DNA from: Pollenia angustigena
Taxonomy: Eukaryota; Arthropoda; Insecta; Diptera; Polleniidae
NCBI GenBank assembly: GCA_930367215.1
Contig: OV884059.1
Span: 239,629,803 to 239,693,802 of the forward strand
DNA length: 64,000 nucleotides
Direction: 5' to 3'
Shown here piece after piece: positions 32,165 to 43,767 of this stretch. Position numbers and translations under genes: made by a program. The notes under the pieces are model-generated. The model was not told the origin of the DNA. It worked only from the letters and a program-made list of their open reading frames with translations, and searched no databases. Numbering within the stretch: the stretch's first letter is position 1; every line of letters begins with the position of its first letter.

Positions 32165-34569
32165 ATGAATTTTTTTGTAAATATGTATATACAATTTATT
32201 TAATCTATTAATAAAAAATATAGTAAATAATATACTAAAATTCAATTGTAGATCAGCATAATTGAATTAGTTATTTTCCCACATTTAGCAACCTTCAATA
32301 GCTGTGCTGACACATAGTGTCTTTGCACTAGAAGTCAAATTGGAATTATGCTGATGTTTAATTTAATAAATAAAAATATTTTAAATTAGAAACAGTTTGG
32401 GACATAAGTACACGTACACTGCATTATTATTGCACGGAAAGATAGAACATGGTTGTGGTTAACATATTCTAAGAGCAATATAATGTATATAGTGATAAGC
32501 TTCATGATTGTAGTCAATATATTACGACCAAATATATTCGTAATATTACATCATAATATTTTCCCTCAATCATATTCTTATCGTGTTAGTAATAACATAT
32601 CTGAAATAATCATAATATTATTACTGTAATTACATTATAATCCTGGGTTATCATAACATCGTGGTTATCGTAGGTCGCAATTATTTATAAAATATTTTAT
32701 AGCCTTTTTTATACTTTTTCTATTAAAATAACATTTAACTTAACTGCAATGGTCAATATTTTACGCACTTTCACAAAGAAAAAAAATTAAAATTTGTGTA
32801 GCAGTGCTATTTTATTAAACAATTTATTAACTTTTTCTATTTCTTCAAAATACTACGACAGAACTGATAAATTATTTTACAAATGGCGCTTACACGTTTA
32901 GATATTTATCATGTTATGGCTATTAAATATCATGAAATGGTTGTGAGTAAAATAATATGTTTTCAAAGTTGTCATTACTTAGTTGTTAGAAAAATAATTA
33001 TTTTTCAGTTAACAATTCTCAAATTTATAATTGCGATAAACATATAAATGTATATAGTAACTATAATATTGCTAATAATACAAATAAAAATAACGATTTT
33101 TTGTGAACCACAACAAAATATTTTTCCAATAAACAAAGTGTAGTTTCCGTAACAATGCCGAACCAAACTTTTTCTCTGCGTATGTATTCTTATTTCCAAC
33201 GGCTTTTTTAACAAGTTCATACAAATGGAAATAAGCCAAAGGAAACACTTTAGAGTTTGGTTATGCATTTAGTTTTTTTAACTTCTTATTATAAAATCAC
33301 TAAAAAGTTATTTTTGCCAGTAATAACATTGTAATTATTTATTCAATAAATTAGAAAGTTCAGGTATAACATTCTTATTTCTTGGAAATTGTTATTTTAG
33401 CAAAAATAATTATAAATAAGACACTTCTATTATGTCACAAATACAAGTTTTTAGTTAATAATAATAATTATGAAAGTTTTTCAGTTGTTTATATTGTCCT
33501 CAAATATCAAATTCCCTTTAATGTTCTTTAAAAGTAAAATTTATTTTGTTAAACATGAATAAATGTATGGATGTGCAAACAAATCTTATGAAAAACTAAA
33601 ATATTATCAGAAAAAGTTTTCCTAGAATTTTAAGATTAAACTTAAATAAAACAACTTTAAACAAGTTCTTAAAAAACTTGACATTTAAAACATTTTAGTT
33701 CTTGATTTTATTTATTATTAAAATTTAAATTACACATTAATTGAGAAACAAATGTTGAAGATTTTTTTACATACATTCCATTTTGTAGACTTCATACAGA
33801 CATTTGAAAAACACGATGATATTTGAAGTGTGTGATATAATGAATTATTTTGTTACACATTACAAGACATTTAATTAATTTAATTTTACTCCCTTTAAGT
33901 AAAGCATGTCAATTCCAATTACTTTAATAATGAATTAAATTATAAGTCATCAACTTTAAAAAACTTAATAACCAGCCGAAGAAAGAAAATAGCAATTTAC
34001 TTTATAAGAACAACTTGTTCGGAACACTGCAGGGTATATGTTGTTGCAGAAATTTTTTTCTTGTAATAAGAGTACTTAAGGGGTTTAACAAAATAAAACT
34101 TAGTTTGGCCTGTAAGAAAATGTTGGCATACGTTGTGCGGTTATTTAAAACTCATTTACCAAAGAATAGAAACATAATTTTATTTCAATGGTTTCAATTT
34201 ATACCACTAAGCTAACAAAATTTCTTATCTGGTTACATAAAAACAACAAGAATTTTAACTTGCTTTCAATAAAGTATCAAAGTTTTTAGTTTTTTACAAA
34301 GAAATGAACAAACCTTAGAGATCTATCCCATCGAACGTTGAAGGAAAAATGTTACCATTTTACTAAAAACTTCTTTATCAAAAAAACATCTATACAATAT
34401 TAATCCCCAAAATACAGTATTTCAACGTTGTGATGGTAAACTCAACAGGTTTGACTCTGACATTTATTTTTAAACAACCAGTGTATTAAATTTTTATAAA
34501 GGCATATTAACAATTGCATCTGATTTTCAAAAAGTAATTTAAATTTTTGAGAATACAAAATTTTAATTT
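32165..34569. other. AT-rich gene-free region
   Basis: About 2.4 kb of AT-rich sequence with no supported gene. ORFs at 33005-33268 (-) and 34015-34215 (+) have no motif. A weak end-pair, acggaaagatagaacatggt (about 32436) and ctttttctctgcgtatg (about 33170), may be a decayed MITE. Confidence 0.4.
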
Positions 34570-34935
34570 CACAAGATTTCGTTATTCGTGCTTAATTCCC
34601 AGTTTTTATTCTTGATAAAAACACTTGAAATTTATTGTTGATGGGATAAGCTATTCCTATGCGCATTTCACTGGTTGCTAAGGCCAGATCATCAGGAAAC
34701 TTCATCCATAAAGATTTAAGAAAAACTAAAGATATTAAACTGTTAAACGTATAAGACTTAAAGCAACAGTTCTACTTGTAATAATATCAAAGTTTAAACA
34801 AAACACATCAACAATAAACAACAGTGGGTTTATCTCGTCTAACATTCCCCACTACAATTAGTTGAAATTCTCTCAACATTAATTGTAGTTGTAAGTAGGT
34901 TAAGAAAAACAAAATACAAACAACAACAACTTACA
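34570..34935 (+). repeat. R1 dispersed repeat, copy 3 (most complete)
   Basis: Runs from acaagatttcgttattcgtg and cttaattccc through ttgttgatgggataagctat, the core gcgcatttcactggttgcta and aggccagatcatcaggaaac, to gttgtaagtaggttaagaaa. It is uninterrupted, and its gggataag is the intact form of the target hit by the hAT insertion at 5002. Confidence 0.75.
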
Positions 34936-37189
34936 AAAGATGTTGTCAATTAAGTGTTTTTTTTTAAGGCCGTGCACTTGCCTGTTTATTATCAAAAATT
35001 TCTCATTCCAGGAAATTTTCAAGCAATTTTCAAGTAAATCAAACAGAATCATTATGACTATCCATTGATCTTATTGATCTTATTAAAAATGATTCCTTGC
35101 TGTGGCCCTAAGCTCTTGCTCCGTCGTTGGCCATCTTTTTAACGGCGTACGAAAGTTAAATATTCGCTTATTTTAATTCAATAAAATCCTTTTTTACTTT
35201 TCCCAACCAACAGAAAGTTTTAATATTTTCTGCCCATTCATACGGGGGCTTTTAAGATGTCACTTTCTCGACGTCTCTTTTTCTCTTAAAACTTCTTCTT
35301 GTTACGTTTAAATCTTTTTTTATTAGTGTTTATTAAAACTTATTTTTCACTTAAATCGGCTTTATTGACGTAATTTTTTCTTTTTAACAAGTAATTTGAA
35401 AATTAAATCCTTAATTGTGAAAAACTACAGTGATAGTAAAAACAAATTTACATAAAATTTTAAAGAAATAAATAAAAGGTTTTCTCCTTTTTTTATGAAC
35501 AATATTATATTTATTTAATCCAATATTATTCGTCACACTTTTGTGTGAAGATGTTATAATAATAATTTAATGACAATTTTTTGACATTTGTTTTAAACTG
35601 GCATATTGATACTTAAAAAAATTTCAATTCATATGGCAATGCCAAAAGCTTTCTCTTCTTTCACTCAGAAACAGGATAGAGGATTACATTAAGATACATT
35701 TTTTGTAAGATTAACTTTTCTAATTATTTATCCTGCTTTAGCAAGCAACTTACCTTTAGCTAGTGGTAGGATTGTTTCGGCCGCATAAAAAGTTTTCTTT
35801 TATCACAACTTTACTTTAAACTAGCGATAAGTAAATGAGCCATAAGTTAAATGAAGGTTCAGCCTACTTGATAGGTTAAAGCAAATTTGTAATATTGGGA
35901 CTCCTGTTATCTTTTGCTATCGCTAGCTTGTGAAAATGGGCCTAAGTTATACAATAAATTTGTATTTGTTTTTTTTGAGATGGAAAGTTAACAATTGAAA
36001 TAAAATAGAAAAAATTGTTTTAATTTTCCATTCAGTTGGCTTAATTATTAAATAATTTTATCTTACTAATGCCTTAACAAAATTTTCACGCAACCAGTCC
36101 AATATATTATGGTTTTCATTTACGGCTTCTCAACCTAGACCTGGGACTTTACACATCCCCAGCGAAAATAATCTAAGGATCTCATATAAAATTAAAAATC
36201 AAATAAGTTAACATATTTATTTCGCGAAATTATAAGTTTGTCCGCTTAATGTGGCATCATCCAAATGAAACTACATGTACGCAAGCCTAAATCCTTTAAT
36301 TAGAGGCCCGAAAATAAATATTAAGTATATAACGCCCCCCATTGACTATAACATTGTTTTCATCGTTATTTTTAGAGACAGATGGACTATTCCCGTTTCT
36401 ACTAAAGTAATTCCAAATTACTACTAGAAATGAACAAACTGGTAATTTGCTTCCAATGAAGCTAAAATTAAGGTAAACAGCTCTAATTAGAAATTCCCGT
36501 ATTTCCTGTCTAAAAATTCACACGTATTTCAAAAATATTTTTCTCGGGAATTTTCGACAATTTTTCCTGGACCTCTTGGCTTCTAAAGCAGATGTTTGAT
36601 GATCTTGAAAGGACAATAAAAAATCAAGCTGTTTGCGACGGTGTTCCTACCAATTTGTGAGTAGGGCCTATAAATATCTAAAAATTTCCAGGAATTTCCA
36701 AAGTATTTTTCCCGGATAAAATTTTTAAAGAAATCTAGTGCGACTAAATAATTTACTTAAGTTATCTTTTGCAATTGACAAGTATTCTGTCAAAAATAGT
36801 GCGACTAGTAAGATTTCCTTAGACAACTTTTGTAACGCATAATCTAAAGGAAAGGACCCTTATTAGGACAAAGAGACAACCAAAAAGCTTTTTAAATATC
36901 ACATAGAAACAAAAAAATTAAAAAAAACCTTCCATTACTTTTATAACTAAATAAGGGTAAACGAATCATAACGTTTATCAAGGGGTCATGCAGCAGAAAT
37001 TGATGGGAAACGCTGATCTTGGCAATGTAACATCATTCTAAATAAATAAACTGACATTACAAAAATAAAAATTGGCAATTTAGCACGTCATAGAGAAATC
37101 TTATTAATAATAAATTTTGTTTACCCAAAAATAACTTTGATGTTTGCAATAAAATTATACTTTAAATCAAGTTATTAAAGTATGCTTAC
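34936..37189. other. AT-rich gene-free region
   Basis: No supported ORF. A direct repeat of 'agtgcgacta' with flanking similarity occurs at about 36738 and 36800. Words such as tttctcgggaattttcgaca and gaatttccaaagtatttttc (36540-36710) resemble ends of the 60636 hAT family, but no element can be delimited. Confidence 0.4.
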
Positions 37190-37848
37190 CATAGTTGTGG
37201 GTAGTGTACTAAATATTGATTTAAATCAGCAGTGCACTATCACTAAATAAAACTGCAAAAAAATTAGTTTGCACTCTTTTTACCAGCTTTAGTTATGACT
37301 GCTATTTTTTAACTACCTCTAAAATAATTTTGTGATAGTGCAAATTTTTTCGTTATCACTAAACGCAGATTGAAGCAAAAATCTGCACTCAAATCAAATT
37401 GTTCAAAATTTGGACATGCAATCAAAAAAGCTGCATACAAATATTGTGTCACTAAAATTTAAAAAATGTAACTTTGTATGTGCATGGTTTTTGATTTCTT
37501 TTGAGGATATGCATAAGTAAAGAACATTAAACAAAATAAAATTTTGTCAAAAACGGTATAATTATTGGCTTAAATAATAAAAAACAAGTTTTTAAAATTA
37601 GTGCAAAAATTTTAGTTGCACTCAAATGAGTGAAGAAAAAAAGTTGCAATAAGCTGATGATTTCTTTTTTTTAAATCAAACTATTTTTTTTCTGAGTCCA
37701 AAATTTTTTAACGTCACCATCACTCATGTTTAGTGAGGCTGCAAATTTACAATTCATCACTCAAAATCAACAAAATGATTGTAATATTTTTGCACTATCA
37801 CTAACTGTGAGTTGAAACTGCAAAATGAGTGCACTACCCCCATCTATG
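37190..37848. mobile_element. hAT-like MITE (659 bp)
   Basis: Termini catagttgtgggtagtgtac and gtgcactacccccatctatg form an imperfect ~24-bp TIR. Flanks atgcttac and atacttgc match at 6 of 8 bases. The interior is full of 'gtgatagtgcaaa' repeats in both orientations. No coding sequence. Confidence 0.6.
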
Positions 37849-37970
37849 ATACTTGCTTAACTTAACGTATAATAATTAAAAATACTTATACGTCTAAGTA
37901 TTCATTTCTTAAAATTAAAAAGTTTTTTAATACATAACACTAAGTTAGTTGAACATGGCATTTTAACATA

Positions 37971-39119
37971 ATTCGGGTATGCTGAATCTAGTGATGCTCA
38001 CCGTTTTTTTTTTTAGGTTGGCTCTTGTTTTCGAGATATACCGTTATTTCGAAAATGGAGGAGGTTGCAGAACATATATTTGCGTAACTCAAATACGGTT
38101 TAGTTTTTTGGAATTATTAACAAAACCGAAATTCCGTAATAAAATTTCCTTTAAGAAAGGTTACTTCTTTTGCTAATATGAGCAGTCGCTTTCAAAACAT
38201 AATTTTTTGTTTGGAAAAAAAACAATTTTTTGTTTAAAGAAAACCTAATTTTTTTTATTAAAACTTTGAAATTTTTGTTTTTTAAAAATTTAAAAAAAAA
38301 AAAAATTGGAAAATGCAGCTAGACTTCTAATTTTTTTCAGACATATAAAAAAGCTGCAAACAAAACAAGCCATAAATGATTAAAATCTGTTAGCAACTCT
38401 TGATTTTATTCATAAAATTTTAATTCTTGGCAGTTATGGGGCTTTTTCCTCAAAATATTTCTGGTCTGCGGTGAACATTTTGTATGCGAGCCCCCTTATT
38501 TTCTTATTACTTGCAATATATCTCCATCCCTTAGGGGCGTTCCCATACAAATATGGCCGTTTAATGAAATTCTTAAATTTTTCCTCTGCAGCGTCTAGGA
38601 TGCCCATAGATGGGTCAAATGTATAACCAACCCTACTTTTTTTTATCTCCATCATTTATGTATAACATACCAACCCGCTATCTTCATTGTTTAAAGGGGC
38701 TCCCATACAAAATGTTCAATGAAATCTAGAAATATATTGAAGAAAAAGTGCCATAAATGCCCAGGAGTCGCCCCTAGTGGGATATAATGAATGACCAACC
38801 TTCACAAATTGTTTCACCTTAACATTTTCTCGAGACAAACTTGCCCATTCTTAGGGGGGCTCCCATACAAATATTGCGTTTTATGAAAGTCTTTAATAAA
38901 AGAAATTATGTTTCTAAAACGACTGCGCATTTTAGAAAAAATTAGAGAAATTTTATTGCGGAATTTCGGTTTTTTTAGTTTTTTCAACAAGCTAAAACGT
39001 TTTTGAGTAACGCGAACATATCTTGTGCAACCTCCTCCATTTTCGTAATAACGGTATATCTCGAAAATAAGAGATAACCTCAAAAACGGCTAGCACCACT
39101 AGATTCATCGTACCCGAAT
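37971..39119. mobile_element. TA-flanked long-TIR element (1,149 bp)
   Basis: TIRs of over 200 bp: attcgggtatgctgaatcta gives the left end and its counterpart gattcatcgtacccgaat the right, flanked by TA (37969-37970 and 39120-39121). Shared arm blocks include cgagatataccgttatttcg and ggaggaggttgca. The centre holds three diverged ~170-bp repeats beginning near 'ggggctcccatacaaa' (38530, 38697, 38858). No transposase; a TA target suggests Tc1/mariner-like mobilisation. The ORFs at 38434-38655 and 38814-39083 lie in these repeats. Confidence 0.75.
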
Positions 39120-39121
39120 TA

Positions 39122-40084
39122 GGTTAAAACTAATAGTGTCCATCTTGTCTAAAAAAGTATAAATTTCAAGCAGTAAATTCGAGTTAATGTTAGCCCTTTG
39201 TATTCATTTGAAGTTCAATGTCATTGTTTTAATAGATTTAACATTTCCAATGCGTTTTTTTCTTTTCAAGCAATTTAAGTAGCATTTGCTTTAATTAAGA
39301 TCTTAAAATGTTGCATGCAGCAAATGATTTTGTTTTAAATTAAAGAGCCAACATGAAACAAGAATTTCTGTCTTAAAATTTGATTCAATTCTCTTCAATC
39401 ATTTAAAAATAACTTAGTAATTGCTTTATTGTTTAAAATTGGCACGCAAATGTATTCAAGGTCAAAAATAAATTATTTTTTTTTCTACTTTTTTTAAAGG
39501 CAGAATTACCTCGCAGTTCTGCTCTGTTATGAATCAGCTATTTCACTTCCATTCAATTGAAAGTCTGTATATGTGGTTTGCTTTTCTTTTTTTGTCAGTT
39601 CTGCTGCGGACAAAGCGTCAGTTAAAAGTGCGTATGCATTTGTTCGTTGTGATATGAAAACAAACCATTTTTTTTGTTTAAAGCTAGACAAATAAATGTG
39701 CGATTAATTAATTTTTATTAACCAAAATGCAATTTCATTAATCAACAAAAAATTCTTAATATGAAGGAAATTAAGCAAAATTTAACTATTGTGGTAAAAA
39801 ATAAAAGAAATACCACTTCCAGTGTATAAAAAGTCGTGTAATCTTATGTTTGATCCTGCAATATTGAACACTATAACAAGCATGTAATAACATTGTTAAA
39901 ATTATTAAATTTCTTAAAATTTACATTAATCAAAATAACAGTTAATCGATAATCAAAAATTTTATTAGCCAAATTTCTAAATAATCGACTAATCGATTGA
40001 ATTATATTACTTTTATTTTATTTAATGATTTTTAAAAATTTATATATTTTTAACACAAAATAATAATATTTTTTATTCATTCAT
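39122..40084. other. AT-rich gene-free region
   Basis: No supported feature apart from a 'taatcgactaatcgatt' cluster at 39940-40000. Confidence 0.4.
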
Positions 40085-40606
40085 TTTGATGTGCTTAATT
40101 CCCTGTATTTATTGATAAATATACTAAAATTTATTGTTAACTGTAAAGCAAATGAGAATTACAAACACTCAAGTCGTATTTTCCACTATATTAAAGCTTA
40201 GAAAAACACGAACAATAAGCAGTGAGTTTTTTTTCATATATTCCCCTACACTTGGTTGGCTTTTACTGACTCGAATTGTGGTTTAAGTGGGTAAAAAGAA
40301 AAAACAAAATCTAAAACAAACTTTAAGAAAAGATAAACTCACTGTTATAGTGTTTTTTTTTTTTTTTTTTTAAGCTTTGATATTGTTACAAGTAAAACTA
40401 GATTGTTAATAATTCTTGTTCGCTTAACAGTTTTTTTTTTGTATAATATCTTTAGTTTTTCTTAAATCTTTGGAAAAAGATTCCTAATGATCTGGCCAAA
40501 GCAGCCAGTGAAATGCGCATAGCTTATCCCACCTACAATAAATTTCAGTTTATCGATAGCAATAATTGTGAATTTAGAAGATTTAAAAGAAACCTTGTTA
40601 ATGAAT
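40085..40606. repeat. R1 copies 4 and 5 in inverted (tail-to-tail) arrangement
   Basis: A plus copy (gtgcttaattccc at 40091 to gtttaagtgggtaaaaaga at 40303) is followed by a minus copy (about 40322-40606). On the plus strand the minus copy reads ctaatgatctggccaaagca, then gccagtgaaatgcgcatagc, and ends at aaccttgttaat. A T-run lies between. The minus ORF at 40462-40716 is read through this repeat. Confidence 0.7.
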
Positions 40607-41346
40607 TTTTGACTTACAAGAAAAACTTTTAAAACAAACTGCTTAATTTTTTTGTTTTTTGGCAAGAAAATCAATTTAAACCAATTTGCGGTACAATTTT
40701 TTTTTTGCACGGGCACCTACAATATTTTTATTTAATCATTTTTTTCTAATTTTTTTCTTTTCATTTTAAAACAGCTGTCTCGTTTTACTGAAAAAAAATT
40801 ACTTAATTATTGCTACAGAAAAGAACGACACAGAACGTCATCCGAAAATAAGAACTAATGATAACTTTAAGGAGAAAGGAAAAAGTATAGGAATAAGAAA
40901 CGTAACTTATATCCTTGAAGTGGTATTGATTTTAACTCATGCGGAGTTATAACGCAGTAGATAAACAATGTGTTTCTATTTCACAGCGCACATACAAAAT
41001 AAGGATTTGTAAAACATACATCTATGTGGTAAAAGAAGCTTTAAAAGTATTAAAAACATGCAGTTTTATGAAATAAGCAAAGCAATTAGCGAGAACTGTT
41101 CGAAAGCAGAACATACACCTTAGAGAACTTTGTGTGATAGCAAAAAAATTCGGATTTTATGAGCACCATGTTGCTCATAAAATTAACAAAAAATTAACAA
41201 TACTAAACAAAAAAGCAAATCACAATTGTTAAAAAATAACAGAGCAAAACTATAACCTTTACCACGCACTTTAAAAATTCAACTAAATAATTTTACGTGT
41301 TTTTTTTGTTTGCGATTTTTTTCTTTTGTCGTTATTGTCTTTTATT
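40607..41346. other. AT-rich gene-free region
   Basis: Nothing supported. Confidence 0.4.
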
Positions 41347-41745
41347 TTTCGCTTATGTTGTCCTTAATCAAGTCTTATTGAAGACAAGACGACCGACAAT
41401 TTCACGCATTTTGTCGTCAATATGGTTCGAAACACGACAAAACGATGAAGTAGTCGCTTATGTTGTCCTCAATCAAGTCTTATTGAAGACAAGGTGAGCG
41501 ACAATTTCATACATTTTGTCGTCAATGTGGTTTGACACAACGACAACATGCATGAAGTTGTCGCTTATGTTGTCCTCAATCAAGTCTTATTGAAGACAAG
41601 ACGACCAACAATTGCATGCATTTTCTCGTCAATGTGGTTTGAAACACGACGACATGCATGTAATGGTCGCTTATCTTGTCCTCAATAAAGTATTATTCAA
41701 GGCAAAAAACGATTTTAAACACGACAAAATACACGTTTTGTTACT
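41347..41745. repeat. ~107-bp tandem repeat, ~3.6 copies
   Basis: Units start tcgcttatgttgtcctcaat at about 41349, 41455 and 41562, with a decayed one at 41668. Each contains caagtcttattgaagacaag and cattttgtcgtcaatgtgg. The unit is not a multiple of 3, so the repeated peptide VAYVVLNQVLLKTR changes frame and is not evidence of a protein. Confidence 0.85.
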
Positions 41746-42128
41746 TAAGTTGTCGTCATCAATGTTATATAAGCGACAAATTCTAAATTGTCCTGAGGAC
41801 ATCGTAGACGACATTTGCGTCTAAGACCATTTTGCCAACTGGGCAGAAAATACAATCTTTTGTGTTCATACAATCAATCTTGCTCAGTCACACACATTCA
41901 CTGCTGATTTTAAATAAGCGTATTCGCTTTGGCGTTTATAACATCGTTTAGCCTCGTTCGTCATTGATTGCTTTGGTAATGAACAAAAACAAAAAAAGCT
42001 AGAAATCATTGCTCTGACATATTCAGCAGTTGCTATGTAGTACGAAAAAAATTTAAATGAAACGCAAACACACATAGGTACAAATGCAAAAACAAAAAAA
42101 TAAAGGAAAGACAAACCAAAGACTATAA
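41746..42128. other. Spacer
   Basis: No supported gene; minus ORFs at 41884-42114 and 42053-42445 overlap the adjacent MITE and have no motifs. Confidence 0.4.
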
Positions 42129-42340
42129 CCCTGCAAATAATATTGGACTACCTGATCCATTGTGATAAAATGGACTACTCCATGGACTGGTCCAATGTAA
42201 TGCAAGCAAGTTTGTAGTGAGACGATATGTCTTCGTTTATTAACGATATATTCATACTTTTGGGCTGCTTTTCGACTAGTTCTAGTCCCTTGTGGGATAC
42301 ATTTTATACGCGTGTTTGAACTGGTCCTATTATTTGCAGG
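42129..42340. mobile_element. 'ccctgcaaataat' MITE, copy 2 (212 bp)
   Basis: Ends ccctgcaaataatattgg and ggtcctattatttgcagg. Compared with copy 1 (20281-20653) it is inverted and internally deleted, sharing cctgatccatt, aaaatggactactccatgg and gatgtaatgcaagca-like blocks. Confidence 0.75.
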
Positions 42341-42880
42341 AAAAGATGTTCCACTTAGTACAATTGAAATTGGCAAAAATTGTGTGATTCTTATGATGAG
42401 GTGGCGCAGCAGGGCTGCCAGAATAATTTGTGAATAAATCGTCAATTCCTGAGAAAAAATAAAAAAAATCGTCTTTCTCGTTTTGAAATATCGTCAACAA
42501 AATCGGACAACTTAAACTAAATTTTTTTTTTAAAGAATTTTTGTTCGATTTTAAGAAAAATAAAAGTATTAAACAAAAACATAACTACATCATACCCAGC
42601 TAGAATTTCTAATCGTGGCAAGTCTCCTGAAGGGCGTTTTTGATCGTCGACCAGCGCATTTTTAAATCGTAGAAGATTTCTTACACAGAAGAAACTGTAA
42701 CACAAGCTGTTTCCTCTGTGAGATTCTTCTATAAAACAACGAAAGACGCTTACTTTAAACATTGTGGGTATAGTCTGCGAAGTGGGTGAAGATTATCTAA
42801 CGAATCTTACAAAAAGCATGTATAAGACTAATGTAGATATTACCTTACAACCGATATGCTTGCCGTGCAATTGTTGAAAA
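42341..42880. other. Spacer
   Basis: AT-rich with a minus ORF at 42517-42762 lacking motifs. Nothing supported. Confidence 0.4.
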
Positions 42881-42882
42881 TA

Positions 42883-43765
42883 AAGGGTGGTTAAATTTCA
42901 AGGGCCGATGTTGATTTTGAATAAAACACAAACTATTTAGGAAATTATTGTCATTTTATTTTATTATGATATATTGGTATAATTCAATTATGTATGGAAC
43001 AAAATATCGGCCAAATGGGCGCCGCGACCACGGCGGCACACCTCCATCCGATGGTCCAAATTTTCGATGACCCTGAGGCATAATGGAGGTTCTATGACGT
43101 TAATGTGCCGAATTATCTCATCCTTTAGCTCTTGAATTGTTGCTGGCTTATCGACGTTCACCTTTTCTTTCAAATAACCCCAAAGAAAAAAGTCCAACGG
43201 TGTGAAATCACATGATCTTGGCGGCCAATTGACATCGACCATTGAATTTGTTGCGCAAAAGATCCATTGTTTCGTTAGCTGTGTGGCAAGTGGCACCGTC
43301 CTGCTGAAACCACGTCCACATCCATATCTTCCAATTCGGGCCATAAAAAGTTCGTTATCATCTCACGATAGCGAACACCATTCACAGTAACTGCCTGACC
43401 GGCCTCATTTTGGAAAAAATACGGCCCGATGATGCCGCCAGCCCATAAACCGCACCAAACAGTCACTCTTTGTGGGTGCATTGGTTTTTCGACAATCACT
43501 CTTGGATTCTCATTCGCCCAAATGCGGCAATTAGTTTATTGACGAATCCACTGAGGTAAAAATGTGCGTCATCACTGAAGATGATTTGAACGCCCATTTT
43601 CATAATAAGTCTGGATAACTTTAACACGTTGTTGGATTGTGTATCTCTCCATGGTTCAAATTGAGTAAGTCTGAAATAGAGAAATGTCAAATAAAATTCG
43701 GAAAAAAACTTGGCGTTTAGGTGTGGTTCACATTCAACATCGGCCCTTACAATTTAACCACCCTT
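42883..43765 (-). mobile_element. mariner-type element with both ends, internally deleted (883 bp)
   Basis: TIR aagggtggttaaatttcaag on the left and ttacaatttaaccaccctt on the right, continuing with gggccgatgttga and tcaacatcggccc. TA at 42881-42882 and 43766-43767. About 880 bp against roughly 1.3 kb for complete mariners; the N-terminal DNA-binding half of the transposase is missing. Confidence 0.88.
42988..43690 (-). pseudogene. mariner-type transposase remnant, copy 2
   Basis: Blocks on the minus strand in order: SDDAHFYLSGFVNK (first catalytic Asp kept), KPMHPQRVTVWCGLWAGGII, PYFFQNEAGQAVTVNGV, REMITNFLWPELEDMD, WFQQDGATCHTANET (second Asp) in another frame, then VNWPPRSCDFTPLDFFLWGY (third Asp region) and VIENLDHRMEVCRRGRGAHL. 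A deletion between the second and third blocks plus frame shifts make it dead. The spacing of the second and third acids cannot be measured because of that deletion. Confidence 0.88.
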
Positions 43766-43767
43766 TA

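Noticed and set aside
38434..38655. 73-aa minus ORF (MMEIKKSRVGYTFDPSMG)
   Set aside because: It lies in the internal tandem repeats of the TA-flanked element and matches no family that I know.
41297..41824. Repeated peptide VVAYVVLNQVLLKTR as a repeat protein
   Set aside because: It is a translation of the ~107-bp tandem repeat, whose period is not a multiple of three, so the frame is not kept along the array.
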